Below are positions 43,960-54,064 of a DNA stretch of 64,000 nucleotides, in pieces. This stretch comes from Thiobacillus sp. 0-1251. Its GTDB lineage: Bacteria; Pseudomonadota; Gammaproteobacteria; Burkholderiales; Thiobacillaceae. The stretch covers positions 37,627 through 101,626 of the forward strand of contig MKWL01000005.1 in assembly GCA_001899305.1 (NCBI GenBank). The letters run 5' to 3'. A model generated the notes under the pieces. That model was given only the letters and a program-made list of their open reading frames with translations, was not told the origin of the DNA and ran no database searches. Numbering within the stretch: the stretch's first letter is position 1; each line of letters starts with the position of its first letter. A program made the position numbers and the translations under genes.

Positions 43960-43975
43960 TTTATCACGTGATAAA
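43960..43975. promoter_or_regulatory. Perfect 16-bp palindrome upstream of fbp
   Basis: TTTATCACGTGATAAA is its own reverse complement. It lies 51 bases before the fbp start in an AT-rich promoter-like region, with further TTTGAT/ATCAAA-like sequence on both sides. It looks like a dimeric repressor or activator site for fructose-1,6-bisphosphatase; the regulator is not encoded next to it. Confidence 0.55.
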
Positions 43976-44025
43976 ATGTTTGATTGTTCTAATATTTTCA
44001 TTTAATTCCGCTTCTGGAGACTGTC

Positions 44026-45039
44026 ATGCACACCGGCACCACCCTTACCCAGTTCATCATTGAAGAGCAGCGCCGCACCGCCGGCGCCACCGGCGATTTC
44101 ACCTCGCTGCTGAACGACGTCGTCACCGCCTGCAAGGCCATTTCCAACGCCGTGAACAAGGGCGCGCTGCTGGGCGTGATGGGCGCGCTAGACTCGGAGA
44201 ACGTGCAGGGCGAAACGCAGAAGAAACTCGACGTCATCACCAACGACATCATGATCCGCTCCAACGAGTGGGCAGGCCACCTGGCCGGCATGGCGTCCGA
44301 GGAAATGGACGACGTGTACGCCATCCCCAGCCAGTACCCGCTCGGCAAGTACCTGCTGGTGTTCGACCCGCTTGACGGCTCGTCGAACGTCGACGTCAAC
44401 ATCTCGGTCGGCACCATCTTCTCGATCCTGAAAGCGCCGGTCGCCGGCCGCGCCGCCAAGGCCGAGGACTTCCTGCAGCCCGGCACCCAGCAGGTCTGCG
44501 CCGGCTACGCGATCTACGGCTCGTCGACCATGCTGGTGCTGACCTTCGGCCACGGCACCAACGGCTTCACGCTCGATCGTGACGTCGGCGAGTTCGTGCT
44601 GACCCACCCCGCCATGAAAATCCCGACCGAAACCAAGGAATTCGCGATCAACGCGTCCAACATGCGTTTCTGGGAAAAGCCGGTGCAGCGCTACGTCGAC
44701 GAGTGCCTGGCCGGCAAGACCGGGCCGCGCGGCAAGGATTTCAACATGCGCTGGGTGGCCTCGATGGTCGCCGAAGTGCACCGCATCCTCACCCGCGGCG
44801 GCATCTTCATGTACCCCAAGGACACCAAGGATCCCGCCAAGGCCGGCAAGCTGCGCCTGCTGTACGAGGCCAATCCGATGGCCTTCATCGTCGAGCAGGC
44901 CGGCGGCGCCGCCACCACCGGTTACCAGCGCATCCTCGACCTGGCACCGGAAGGGCTGCACCAGCGCGTGCCGGTCATTCTGGGTTCCAAGACCGAAGTC
45001 GACACCGTGACGGGCTACCACCACGAAAAAGCTGCTTGA
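44026..45039 (+). CDS. fbp: Fructose-1,6-bisphosphatase class I
   Basis: This 337-residue enzyme hydrolyses fructose-1,6-bisphosphate in gluconeogenesis and the Calvin cycle. Metal- and substrate-binding segments are visible as [37 protein letters not shown] and [15 protein letters not shown]. Its length is typical of class I. It stands alone between the PEP-CTERM terminator and its own terminator; the palindrome at 43960 is its probable control site. Confidence 0.96.
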   Translation: MHTGTTLTQFIIEEQRRTAGATGDFTSLLNDVVTACKAISNAVNKGALLGVMGALDSENVQGETQKKLDVITNDIMIRSNEWAGHLAGMASEEMDDVYAIPSQYPLGKYLLVFDPLDGSSNVDVNISVGTIFSILKAPVAGRAAKAEDFLQPGTQQVCAGYAIYGSSTMLVLTFGHGTNGFTLDRDVGEFVLTHPAMKIPTETKEFAINASNMRFWEKPVQRYVDECLAGKTGPRGKDFNMRWVASMVAEVHRILTRGGIFMYPKDTKDPAKAGKLRLLYEANPMAFIVEQAGGAATTGYQRILDLAPEGLHQRVPVILGSKTEVDTVTGYHHEKAA

Positions 45040-45059
45040 GTCCCGTCTCAATGCAGGAT

Positions 45060-45090
45060 TAAAAAAGCCGGGCTGTGCCCGGCTTTTTTT
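45060..45090. terminator. Bidirectional terminator between fbp and a GGDEF-EAL gene
   Basis: Stem AAAAAAGCCGGGC (45061-45073) / GCCCGGCTTTTTT with a three-base loop and T-runs on both strands. It follows the fbp stop by 21 bases and, on the minus strand, the stop at 45106. Confidence 0.9.
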
Positions 45091-45105
45091 CGCGCTGCGC
45101 TCCCC

Positions 45106-47211
45106 CTATGCCGCCACCCGACGCAGGCCGGCACGCATCAACCGGATGCAGTCATCCGGCGGCAGGGGCCGGCTGAACAGATATCCCTGGGCCTGATCGC
45201 AATGATTGGTTCGCAGATAAGCCAGTTGCGCGTCGGTCTCGACGCCTTCCGCGACCACGGTCAACCCGAGGCTACCGGCCAGCGCAATGATGGTGCGCAC
45301 GATGGCGGTGTCGTTTTCGTCACCAGGAATGTCACGTATGAACGAACGGTCGATCTTCAGACAATGGATGGGAAAGCTCTTCAGGTAGCTGAGCGAGGAA
45401 TAGCCGGTACCGAAATCGTCCACGGCGATACGCAGACCCAGCCGCTCCAGTTCGGTCAGAACGGTCGCCGCGGTCGCCAGATTGTCCATGATCGACGATT
45501 CGGTGATCTCCAGTTCCAGGTCGCTCGCCGCCAGCCCGGTGTCGCGCAGGGCCGCGCTGACTTCCTCCGCCAGGTCCTTTTGGCGAAACTGGCGGGTCGA
45601 GAGGTTGACCGCCATGGTGCCGGCCAGCAAGCCCGCGTCCTGCCAAACGCGCATTTGACGACAGGCCTCGCGCATCACCCAGTCGCCGATCGGCAGAATG
45701 AGGCCAGTGTGCTCGGCAACCGGAATGAACTCTTCGGGGCTGACCATGCCCAGTTCCGCCGACTGCCAGCGCAACAGCGCTTCCCACCCAATCAGGCGAC
45801 CTGTCCGGATTTCCAGCTTGGGTTGGTAGTGCAGCGTCAGTTCCTTGTGCTCCAAGGCCTGCTTGAGGCGCGCTTCAAGCAGCACACGGCGCTGCATTTC
45901 TTCGGACAGATCGTGGCTGAACACCCGGAAGCAATTGCGGCCGGCCGATTTGGCGCGATGCAGGGCCAAGTCGGCATAGCGCATCAAGATGCTGGCCGAT
46001 TCGCCGTCGGCCGGATAACTGACGATACCGATGCTGACCCCGATTCCCAGGCGGTCGTTGCCGATATCGAATTCCCGCCCCATGGCGTCCAGCAGGGTCT
46101 GTCCCACCTGCTTGGCCTGTTCGGCGGAGGTGTTTTCCAGCAGGATCACGAATTCGTCGCCGCTGAAACGGGCCAGGAAGGCGGAAGGTGGCAGGCTCGT
46201 CCGGATGCGTCCGGCAACCGCCACCAGCAACAGGTCGCCGTATTCGTGGCCCAGCGTGTCATTCACGTTCTGGAAATAGTCGAGATCCAGCAGCATCACC
46301 GTACAGGGTGCCGCCTCATTGCAGGTGAGGACGGACTGGTTGAGCCGTTCGCCGAATGCGGTCCGGTTCGGCAATCCGGTCAGATCGTCATGCGTGAGCA
46401 TATGGCGCATCTGGCGGAACGGGCGGCTCACCGCTTCGGCATAGATCGCGCGATACAGGAAATAATAGGCAAACACCTTGTAGGTATGCCCCAGCAGGTT
46501 GGCCGTGCTGCTCACCTGCACATACACGACGAAGAACAGTTCGGCCGCCGCCAGCAGCAGCAGGGCCAGCATCAGGCTCTCGAAATCGCAGTGGGTGATG
46601 CGCGCACGACGCAGGTACAACAGGACGGCAATCGCAAGGTAAAGGCCGAACACCCCCCATTCGAGCGCCACTTTGAGCGGGGTCAATCCCTCGCCCATGA
46701 CATACATCGCAGGAATGGCGTGGGGCGAAGCCAGCAGCCCGTACGACAAACTCCCCAGCACCAGCAGAACACCCATCCAGCCGTAGCGGCTGGCCGGGAC
46801 ACGCGTGGCAGGCGTCTCCGGAAGCAGCACATACGCCAGCAGCCCGATCCCGGCCGCCAGGCGGCCGCACAGCCAGAACAGGATGGCTTTGTGGGGGGAA
46901 TTCGGACTGACCAGGTCCGGCATGCCGATATAGGACAGGAAATGCAAGGTGTCGAACAACGCCACCGCCAGGAACGCGCAGCCCAATACCACGGAACGGA
47001 TCGAGCGCAAGGTTTCCTGTACGCCGTGGCCGGTAAAGAAAACCAGCGCGGCCACGATGACGGCGAAGATTTCCATCATCGAATGGACCGCCAGGAAAGC
47101 CGGGGCCGAGAGCGTCAGTTGATTGGCTGGAAATGCCTGCCACAGCAGCAAGGGGATGCTTGCGGACAGCAGCAGTATGCCGGCGAGGCGGTGTGTGTCT
47201 TGTCCTGACAT
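45106..47211 (-). CDS. MASE3-like membrane GGDEF-EAL protein (c-di-GMP turnover)
   Basis: This protein of about 701 residues has an N-terminal integral-membrane sensor with roughly seven segments and the stretch ALFDTLHFLSYIGMPDLV, typical of MASE3. A GGDEF domain with the A-site variant FSGDEFVIL and an EAL domain with GWEALLRWQSAE and DDFGTGYSSLSYLKSFP follow. The S in place of the first G of GGDEF is tolerated in some active cyclases, so activity remains possible; the EAL side appears intact. I start at 47211, since the preceding 13 residues of the frame are not needed. Confidence 0.9.
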   Translation of the reverse strand: MSGQDTHRLAGILLLSASIPLLLWQAFPANQLTLSAPAFLAVHSMMEIFAVIVAALVFFTGHGVQETLRSIRSVVLGCAFLAVALFDTLHFLSYIGMPDLVSPNSPHKAILFWLCGRLAAGIGLLAYVLLPETPATRVPASRYGWMGVLLVLGSLSYGLLASPHAIPAMYVMGEGLTPLKVALEWGVFGLYLAIAVLLYLRRARITHCDFESLMLALLLLAAAELFFVVYVQVSSTANLLGHTYKVFAYYFLYRAIYAEAVSRPFRQMRHMLTHDDLTGLPNRTAFGERLNQSVLTCNEAAPCTVMLLDLDYFQNVNDTLGHEYGDLLLVAVAGRIRTSLPPSAFLARFSGDEFVILLENTSAEQAKQVGQTLLDAMGREFDIGNDRLGIGVSIGIVSYPADGESASILMRYADLALHRAKSAGRNCFRVFSHDLSEEMQRRVLLEARLKQALEHKELTLHYQPKLEIRTGRLIGWEALLRWQSAELGMVSPEEFIPVAEHTGLILPIGDWVMREACRQMRVWQDAGLLAGTMAVNLSTRQFRQKDLAEEVSAALRDTGLAASDLELEITESSIMDNLATAATVLTELERLGLRIAVDDFGTGYSSLSYLKSFPIHCLKIDRSFIRDIPGDENDTAIVRTIIALAGSLGLTVVAEGVETDAQLAYLRTNHCDQAQGYLFSRPLPPDDCIRLMRAGLRRVAA

Positions 47212-47362
47212 TAAAGCAGGCGATCCTCTCTTGGCTGGAGGGTTGCACAATTAACCATACTACCGACGTAAGTATTTCGGTTTTGCCGGCTGCGGTCAAT
47301 GTCGGCATGCCCAATGCCGGCCAGCAGAACGCGTGTCGATTGTCTTATGGGCGTTGCCTGTC

Positions 47363-47390
47363 GGCCCACGGCGAGCGATCGCGGTGGGCC
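47363..47390 (-). terminator. Hairpin downstream of the RND pump gene
   Basis: GGCCCAC (47363-47369) pairs with GTGGGCC (47384-47390), and the inner bases pair almost fully. It lies eight bases after the RND stop on the minus strand. There is no clear T-run, so termination is not certain. Confidence 0.5.
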
Positions 47391-47397
47391 TGCGGCT

Positions 47398-50300
47398 TTA
47401 CGGTGCTTCCGGCGGTTTCGAAGCCGGCGACGGATGGTGGGACGGCAGATGGACATTGTCGTAGCGCGTGGCATGCGGATGCGCATCGATCTCTTCCGTC
47501 TTGGCTTGCAGCCGCCTGTCGGACACCCAGTGGAAAAAGAGCGGAATGAAAAACACCGCGAGGAACGTCGCAGCCAGCATGCCGCCAACGACGCCGGTGC
47601 CGACTGCATGACGTGCACCGGCGCCCGCGCCAGTCGAAATCGCCAGCGGCAGCACGCCGAGAATAAAGGCGAGCGAAGTCATCAGGATGGGACGGAAACG
47701 CAGGCGGGCGGCTTCGAGCGCAGCCGAAACACTGGAATAGCCTTCCTGTTTCTTCAGCACGGCGAACTCGACGATCAGGATCGCGTTCTTCGCCGCAAGC
47801 CCCAGCAAGGTCACCAGACCGATCTGGAAATACACGTCGTTGGACAGTCCGCGCAGCCACACCGCTGCCAGCGCGCCAAAGGTGCCGAAGGGCAGTGCCA
47901 TCAGCACGGCAAACGGCAGCGTCCATTTTTCATACTGCGCCGCAAGAATGAGAAACACCATCAGTACCGCCAAACCCAGCGCAATGCCCGACGTCCCGCT
48001 CGAACGCTTCTCCTGGAACGAGGCCCCGGTCCATTCGTAGCTGAAGTCGGGCGGCAGCACTTTTTTCGCTATTTCGTCGATGATGGCGAGCGATTGGCCC
48101 GAACTGACCCCGGGCACCGCGCTGCCCATGATCTTGACCGCCTGAGAATTGTTGTAACGGTCGAGCGTTTCCGGGCCGGACGAGAAGCTGATTTTGGCCA
48201 AGGCCGACATCGGCACCATCTCGCCGGACGCGTTGGGTACGAACAGCGCCGACACGTCCTGCGGCGTCTTCCGCGCGCCGGGCTCGGCTGCCATCAACAC
48301 CTGCCAGGTGCGGCCATATTTGTTGAAATCGTTGACGTAATACGAACCCAGCGTGGCCGACAAGGTCGTGAACACGTCGTCGATCTTGACGCCCAGCATC
48401 TTCGCCTTTTCGCGGTCGACGTCGACATACAGCTGCGGCACGTGCGGCCGCCACAGCGTCAGCACCTGCGCGAGTCGCTTGTCCTGGCGCGCGGCGGCGA
48501 GAAAGGCATCGGCCACCTGAGACAGTTTCTGCGGACCGCCCTCGCCCTTGTTCTGGATGTAGAACTCGAATCCGCCGGCATTGCCCAGGCCGAAGATCGG
48601 CGGGGGCGCGAAGGCCAGCACGAGTGCCTCACGGATACCCGACGTCGCCCCCATCATCTCGCCGACCATCTGCTGGATGGTCTTCTTGCGCTCGTCCCAA
48701 TGGCGCGCGGCAACGAAGATGGTCGCCGCACTATTACGGAAACCGCCGCCGAGGAAGTCGAGCCCGGCGAAGGCAACCACGTGCTGGACGGCCGGGTCCT
48801 TGCGCACGATCGCATCGACCTGTTTGACCACGGCTTCGGTACGCGACAGCGCCGAGCCGTCCGGCAGGTAGACCGCGCTGATGTAGTAGCCCTGGTCTTC
48901 GTCCGGCACCAGGCTGCCGGGCGTGAACTTCCACAGAGTGACGGCTGCGGCAATCATCAGGATGTAAATCGAGAGCGCGACGAGCGAACGCCGCATGAGG
49001 AATTTCACCCCGCCCTGGTAATGCCGGGTCATGCCCGCGAAGCCCCGGTTGAACGCGCGGAAAAAGCGCCCGGGTTCGTGCGGCTTCTCGCCCTTGAGCA
49101 GGGCCACGCACAACGCCGGGGTCAAGGTCAGCGCGACAAGACCGGAAATCACCACCGAAATCGCGATCGTCGCCGCGAACTGCCGGTACAGCTCGCCGGT
49201 CAGGCCGCCGAGAAAGGCGATGGGGACGAACACCGCGCACAATACCAGCACGATCGCGATCACTGGCCCGGTGACCTCGCGCATCGCCAGCAGCGCCGCT
49301 TCGCGCGGGGTCTTCTTGTGCTCGTGGATGATGCGCTCGATGTTTTCCAGCACCACAATGGCATCGTCGACCACGATGCCGATGGCGAGCACCATGCCAA
49401 ATAGCGTCAGCGTGTTGATCGAATAGCCGAGCAACAGCAGGCCGACGAAGGTGCCCAACAGCGACACAGGCACGGCGAGGACGGGGATGAGCGTCGCGCG
49501 CCAGTTCTGCAGAAAGAGGAACACCACCAGCACGACCAGCAGGATCGCTTCGCCCAGGGTTTTCACCACCTCGCGGATCGACACCTCGACAAAGCGCGTG
49601 GTGTCATAGGGCACGGCGTAGTCGAGGCCGGGCGGGAATTTCTTTTTCAGTTCCTCGACTGTGCGGGTCACTTCGTCGCCCACTTCGAGCGCATTGGCGC
49701 CGGGCTGCAGGAAGATGCCCACCAGCGTCGCGGGTTTGCCGTTGTAGAGCCCCGCAAAATCGTAATCCTTGGAGCCGAGCTCGACTCGCGCGACATCTTT
49801 CAGGTACAGCATCGAGCCGTCGGTATTCGCACGCACGACGATATTCTCGAATTCCTTGGGGTCGGCAAGCCGCCCCTTGGCGGTCAGCGAATACACCAGC
49901 GCCTGCCCGTTGTCGACCGGCGGCTGGCCGATCTTGCCGGGCGCGAACTGGGCGTTCTGCTCGTTGATCGCGCGCGTGAGATCGGCCACGGTCACGCCCA
50001 GCTGGGCCATGCGGTCGGGCTTGAGCCAGATGCGCATGGCGTAGTCCTTGGCGCCGAAAATCTGCACGTTGGTCGTGCCGGGAATGCGCTTCAGGCGGTC
50101 CAGCACATTGAGCGTGACGTAGTTGCTGGTGTACAGATCGTCGTAGCGACCGTCGGGCGACAGGAATGCGAGCACCTGCAGGAAGGCGGACGAGCCTTTC
50201 TCCACGGTCACGCCCTGGCGGCGCACTTCTTCCGGCAGCCGTGCCTCGGCCTGCTTGACCCGGTTGTTGACGTTGAGCGCGGCCTTGTCGACATCGGAGC

Positions 50301-50592
50301 CGATCTCGAACGTCACCTGGATTTCCAGGACGCCGTTCGAAGCCGAGGTCGAACTCATGTACATCATGTCCTCGATGCCGTTGATCGCGTTTTCCAGCGG
50401 CGCCGCGACGGTCTGTTCCAGCACCGTCGCCGAAGCGCCCGGATAGACCGCACGTACCGTGACCACCGGCGGCGCGATCTCGGGATATTGCGCGATCGGC
50501 AACACGCGCATCGCCAGCAGTCCGGCGAGCACGATCAGGATGGAGATCACGACCGAAAAGATCGGCCGGTCGATGAAGAAGCGCGAGAACAT
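47398..50592 (-). CDS. RND efflux pump, inner-membrane transporter (HAE1/AcrB-like)
   Basis: This 1064-residue proton-driven drug/solvent exporter begins MFSRFFIDRPIFSVVISILI and has twelve hydrophobic segments in two halves with large periplasmic loops. The proton-relay Asp pair is in GIVVDDAIVVLEN, and AALLAMREVTGPVIAI and FEFYIQNKGEGG follow as in AcrB/MexB. It is co-transcribed with the adaptor gene nine bases upstream. No outer-membrane channel gene follows, so a TolC-like protein encoded elsewhere is probably used. Confidence 0.95.
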   Translation of the reverse strand: MFSRFFIDRPIFSVVISILIVLAGLLAMRVLPIAQYPEIAPPVVTVRAVYPGASATVLEQTVAAPLENAINGIEDMMYMSSTSASNGVLEIQVTFEIGSDVDKAALNVNNRVKQAEARLPEEVRRQGVTVEKGSSAFLQVLAFLSPDGRYDDLYTSNYVTLNVLDRLKRIPGTTNVQIFGAKDYAMRIWLKPDRMAQLGVTVADLTRAINEQNAQFAPGKIGQPPVDNGQALVYSLTAKGRLADPKEFENIVVRANTDGSMLYLKDVARVELGSKDYDFAGLYNGKPATLVGIFLQPGANALEVGDEVTRTVEELKKKFPPGLDYAVPYDTTRFVEVSIREVVKTLGEAILLVVLVVFLFLQNWRATLIPVLAVPVSLLGTFVGLLLLGYSINTLTLFGMVLAIGIVVDDAIVVLENIERIIHEHKKTPREAALLAMREVTGPVIAIVLVLCAVFVPIAFLGGLTGELYRQFAATIAISVVISGLVALTLTPALCVALLKGEKPHEPGRFFRAFNRGFAGMTRHYQGGVKFLMRRSLVALSIYILMIAAAVTLWKFTPGSLVPDEDQGYYISAVYLPDGSALSRTEAVVKQVDAIVRKDPAVQHVVAFAGLDFLGGGFRNSAATIFVAARHWDERKKTIQQMVGEMMGATSGIREALVLAFAPPPIFGLGNAGGFEFYIQNKGEGGPQKLSQVADAFLAAARQDKRLAQVLTLWRPHVPQLYVDVDREKAKMLGVKIDDVFTTLSATLGSYYVNDFNKYGRTWQVLMAAEPGARKTPQDVSALFVPNASGEMVPMSALAKISFSSGPETLDRYNNSQAVKIMGSAVPGVSSGQSLAIIDEIAKKVLPPDFSYEWTGASFQEKRSSGTSGIALGLAVLMVFLILAAQYEKWTLPFAVLMALPFGTFGALAAVWLRGLSNDVYFQIGLVTLLGLAAKNAILIVEFAVLKKQEGYSSVSAALEAARLRFRPILMTSLAFILGVLPLAISTGAGAGARHAVGTGVVGGMLAATFLAVFFIPLFFHWVSDRRLQAKTEEIDAHPHATRYDNVHLPSHHPSPASKPPEAP

Positions 50593-50601
50593 GAGCGTTC
50601 C

Positions 50602-51804
50602 TTATGGTTTCGTGGCGGCGGGCGGCGCAGCCGCAGCCTTCGGTTCGGCCCCGGCTTCAGAGGGCGCGACGGGCATGCCCGGGAAGAAGATCCGTGCCAT
50701 GCCATCGACCACGACCTTGTCGCCTGACTTCAGGCCGCTTTTGATCACCCAGCGGCCAGTCCCCTTGCCGGGCTCGTCGCCGCCTACCCACGCGCCCACT
50801 TCGACTGGGTGGGGCAACGCGACGGTCATCCCCTTCTCGCCGGGCGTAGCCACGTAGACGAACTTGCCGGTCGGACCATCCTGCACCGCGGGCTGAGGCA
50901 CGGTAATCGCATCGGGTAACTGCCCGCCTTCGACGACTACCCGTACGAATTGCCCGGGTTTCAAGGCGCCGTCGGCATTGGCAAACTCGGCCCGCATGTC
51001 GAATGCGCCGGTTTGCGTATTCGCCTTGTAATCGCTGAAGTTGAGCGTACCGGTGGCTGCGATGCGCGTACCGTCGGCAAGCACCAGACGAACATGTTGC
51101 CGGCCCTGTTCCAGTGTTCCCTCGGCACGCTGTTTCTCCAGCGCCAGGCGCGCGTCCTCGCCGATCGAGAAGCGCGCGTAGATGGGGGCGATCTGCGCCA
51201 ACGTGGTGAGCGCGGGCCCCGTGGGACTCACCAGCGCACCTTCGACCTGAAGCGCGCGGCCCATCACGCCCGTCAGCGGGGCGCGAATATCGGTATAGCC
51301 GAGGCTGATACGCGCATCGGCCAGATTCGCCTCGGCCGTGCGCACGCCCGCCTCGGCCACTGCGAGTGCAGTCTGTGTGGCATCCAGCGCGCGCGTACTG
51401 ACGAACCCTTGCGCCGCGAGTGCGCGGTTGCGGTCCAGCTCCAGCTTAGCTTCCGCGAGCAAGGCCTGCCGGTTGGCGAGTTCGGCATTCGCCGCCCGAA
51501 CCTGCGCGGCAAAGCTGGCGGCGTCGAGTTTGTACAACAGGGCACCTGCCTTGACCGGTGCGCCTTCCTGAAAATAGCGATGCTCGATGACGGCCGCGAC
51601 GCGCGGTCGGATCTCCACTTCCCGCGAAGCTTCCAGTCGCCCGACATATTCGAAGTTGATCGGCACCACGTGCGGCGTCGCCGCTTCCACCGTCACCTGC
51701 GCAGGGGGCGGGGCTCCGCTACCCTGTTGTGCCGTTTCATGTTGTCCGCACGCTGTGAGCGCAGCGCTCAAGCTCACAACCACTACCCCGGAAAATCGGT
51801 GCAT
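50602..51804 (-). CDS. RND efflux periplasmic adaptor (membrane fusion protein)
   Basis: This 400-residue lipoprotein-like adaptor (cysteine in SAALTACGQHE after a short signal sequence) has the usual barrel-sandwich/coiled-coil layout: NFEYVGRLEASREVEIRPRV, AGALLYKLDAASFAAQVRAA, and IRAPLTGVMGRALQVEGALV. It is the first gene of the pump operon. Its start is preceded by AGGGGG. The promoter overlaps an inverted repeat that is likely the TetR operator, and the adaptor gene is divergent from that TetR gene. Confidence 0.95.
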   Translation of the reverse strand: MHRFSGVVVVSLSAALTACGQHETAQQGSGAPPPAQVTVEAATPHVVPINFEYVGRLEASREVEIRPRVAAVIEHRYFQEGAPVKAGALLYKLDAASFAAQVRAANAELANRQALLAEAKLELDRNRALAAQGFVSTRALDATQTALAVAEAGVRTAEANLADARISLGYTDIRAPLTGVMGRALQVEGALVSPTGPALTTLAQIAPIYARFSIGEDARLALEKQRAEGTLEQGRQHVRLVLADGTRIAATGTLNFSDYKANTQTGAFDMRAEFANADGALKPGQFVRVVVEGGQLPDAITVPQPAVQDGPTGKFVYVATPGEKGMTVALPHPVEVGAWVGGDEPGKGTGRWVIKSGLKSGDKVVVDGMARIFFPGMPVAPSEAGAEPKAAAAPPAATKP

Positions 51805-51828
51805 GGTGCCCCCTGAAATTATTTGTAC

Positions 51829-51863
51829 TTGACATCATAAGAGCATACATACATGAATGTAAA
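51829..51863. promoter_or_regulatory. Overlapping divergent promoters with TetR-type operator
   Basis: On the minus strand, -35 TTTACA (51858-51863) and -10 TATGAT (51834-51839) are 18 bases apart and serve the pump operon. On the plus strand, -35 TTGACA (51829-51834) serves the TetR gene. The inverted repeat TACAT-N6-ATGTA (51846-51861), with extra TACA/TGTA copies, resembles the AcrR-type operator and overlaps both promoters. Confidence 0.65.
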
Positions 51864-51899
51864 TTGCGGGTGCTGGTCATTTGTTGGACAATTCTGCGC

Positions 51900-52544
51900 A
51901 TGGTCAAAAAAACCCGTGTAGAAGCGCTTGCCACCCGTGAAGCCCTGCTTGCCGCCGCGCTCCAGGTATTTCGCGAACGCGGCGTCACGCGCACACGGCT
52001 CTCCGACGTCGCCGAGCGCGCCGGGGTGACACGGGGAGCCATCTACTGGCACTTCAAGGACAAGGCCGAATTGTTCCAGGCCGTCTGTGAGCGCGGCACC
52101 CTGCCCGTGGAAGCGCTCCTGGCCCAAGCCAGCCAGAATGCGCAGCGCGACCCACTGGCCATGGTCCGCCAGCTTGCTCTGATGGCACTCACCCAATTGG
52201 CCCAGCATGCCGACACCCAGGCAATGTTCGACGTGATCTTCCACAAATGTGAATTCACGGCTGAACTGGCGCCGCTGGTGGCAAAAAACGATGCCGACCG
52301 CGCCGCCTGTTTGTCGCAGGTGCAGCAACTCTTCAACCAGGCCGTTGCCTGCGGCCAATTGCCGCCCACCACCGACACCTTTCTGGCGACCCATGGCCTG
52401 CACGCCTATATGGTTGGCCTGATGCACGAATGGGTGCTGGATCCCGAGAGCTACGACCTCGCCGTGTGTGCCGAACCGCTGATCGACTGCTATCTGGCCG
52501 GACTGGCCACGCACCCGCCCATCTGCCGGCCGAACGCCGGCTAG
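51900..52544 (+). CDS. TetR family repressor of the RND pump (AcrR/TtgR-like)
   Basis: This 214-residue repressor has an N-terminal helix-turn-helix ([23 protein letters not shown]) of the AcrR/TtgR/MexZ type ([13 protein letters not shown]) and a divergent ligand-binding C-terminal domain. I start at the ATG at 51900; the longer frame begins in the operator. It is divergent from the pump operon and shares the promoter/operator at 51829-51863, so ligand binding would derepress the pump. Its end overlaps the photolyase gene by four bases, convergently. Confidence 0.93.
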   Translation: MVKKTRVEALATREALLAAALQVFRERGVTRTRLSDVAERAGVTRGAIYWHFKDKAELFQAVCERGTLPVEALLAQASQNAQRDPLAMVRQLALMALTQLAQHADTQAMFDVIFHKCEFTAELAPLVAKNDADRAACLSQVQQLFNQAVACGQLPPTTDTFLATHGLHAYMVGLMHEWVLDPESYDLAVCAEPLIDCYLAGLATHPPICRPNAG

Positions 52545-53977
52545 TCTGGACGCGCCGGCCGAATGGCCTTGAACAGCGCCAACGCCTGTACGCGCTGGAA
52601 CGCATGTTCGACGATGGGTGCAGGATAGGTCTGCCCGATGATCACGCCAAGGCGCCTCTGCTCGCTGACCGACAGTCGCCACGGTGCATGGATGAATTTT
52701 TCCGGCACCTGGGCAAGTTCGGGCACGTAACGGCGGATGAACACGCCTTGCGGGTCGAATTTCTCGGATTGCGCCAGCGGATTGAAGATGCGGAACCAGG
52801 GCTGGGCGTCGCAGCCCACCGAAGCCGCCCACTGCCAGCCTCCGCTGTTGGCGGCGAGATCGTAATCGATCAGCCTGTCGGCGAAGTGGCGCTCGCCGAG
52901 CCGCCAATCGACCAGCAGGTCCTTGGTCAGGAACGAGGCCGCGACCATGCGTAGCCGGTTATGCATGTAGCCGGTCTGATTGAGCTGGCGCATTGCCGCG
53001 TCGATCAGTGGATAGCCTGTACGCGCCTCGCACCAGGCCTCGAAATGCCCAAGCGGATTCGGCCACGGCAGCGCGTCGTACTGCGGCTTGAAGGTATGGC
53101 CCGCTGCGACGTCGGGACGATGCCAGAGGATCTGGTGGTAGAAGTCGCGCCAGATCAGCTCAGACAGCCAGGTCTGCGCCCCCTGTCCACCCTGCTGCCA
53201 GGCCGCAGCGGCAAGCTGGCGGATGGACACCGTGCCGAAGCGCAGATGCGCCGACAGATACGATGGCCCCTTGCGTGCGGGAAAATCGCGCGCGGCCTGA
53301 TAACGGTCGATCCGCTGCAGGAAATCCCCGAACAACTGCGTGCCGCCCGACATGCCTGTCGGGAACCCAAGCTCGCGCAGATTGGTGGCGACGAACCCCA
53401 TTTCCCGCAAGGTGGGAACCGGTGTCGACAAGGCTGACAGCTGTCCGGCATACGTTTCAACCGGATAGGCTTGCAAATGAGAGGGCGTCAGCTTTTTCAG
53501 CCAGGCATTCTTGTAGGGCGTAAAGACGCTGTAAGGGGTGCCGTTGGCTGTAAGCACGTCCCCACGTTCGAAGATGACTGCATCCTTATAGTGGTGGACG
53601 GCCCTGCCCTGTGCATGCAGGGCGGTTTCGACAGCCGCGTCACGCGCCAGGGCGACCGGGTCGTCATCGTGATTGAAGAACACGGCATCGACCCCGAGTT
53701 CGGCTGCCAGTCGAACGATCTCGTCGCGGGCCACGCCATGCCGCACGACAAGCCCGCCCCCCCGGGCCTGCAGGGCGTGCTGCAACTCGGTGACGCAGGC
53801 ATGGATGAACTCGACTCGCCGGTCGGCCGGACCAGGAAGCGCATCCAGGATGTCGCGGTCGAATACGAACACGCAGACCACCTGCCGCGCGCACTTGAGC
53901 GCGTGATAAAGCGCAGCATGATCGAAATCCCTCAGGTCGCGGCGAAACCACACCAGGGCGCGGGCATATTCAGGCAT
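52541..53977 (-). CDS. phrB: Deoxyribodipyrimidine photolyase
   Basis: This 478-residue light-driven DNA repair enzyme has an N-terminal antenna domain ([20 protein letters not shown]) and a C-terminal FAD domain with [17 protein letters not shown], the [13 protein letters not shown] and [13 protein letters not shown] motifs, and [17 protein letters not shown]. These class I CPD-photolyase signatures are intact, and the length fits. It appears monocistronic. Confidence 0.95.
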   Translation of the reverse strand: MPEYARALVWFRRDLRDFDHAALYHALKCARQVVCVFVFDRDILDALPGPADRRVEFIHACVTELQHALQARGGGLVVRHGVARDEIVRLAAELGVDAVFFNHDDDPVALARDAAVETALHAQGRAVHHYKDAVIFERGDVLTANGTPYSVFTPYKNAWLKKLTPSHLQAYPVETYAGQLSALSTPVPTLREMGFVATNLRELGFPTGMSGGTQLFGDFLQRIDRYQAARDFPARKGPSYLSAHLRFGTVSIRQLAAAAWQQGGQGAQTWLSELIWRDFYHQILWHRPDVAAGHTFKPQYDALPWPNPLGHFEAWCEARTGYPLIDAAMRQLNQTGYMHNRLRMVAASFLTKDLLVDWRLGERHFADRLIDYDLAANSGGWQWAASVGCDAQPWFRIFNPLAQSEKFDPQGVFIRRYVPELAQVPEKFIHAPWRLSVSEQRRLGVIIGQTYPAPIVEHAFQRVQALALFKAIRPARPD

Positions 53978-54064
53978 GGGACGAGATGATCGCTATAGTG
54001 GAAAGGCAAGTTGAAAAAAGTGGTGCTTGCCGGATTTGAGGCAGATTACAATGGGAATGCAATC

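Noticed and set aside
45202-49404. Two long plus-strand frames (668 and 701 codons)
   Set aside because: Both are antisense to clear genes (GGDEF-EAL and RND pump) and resemble no protein family.
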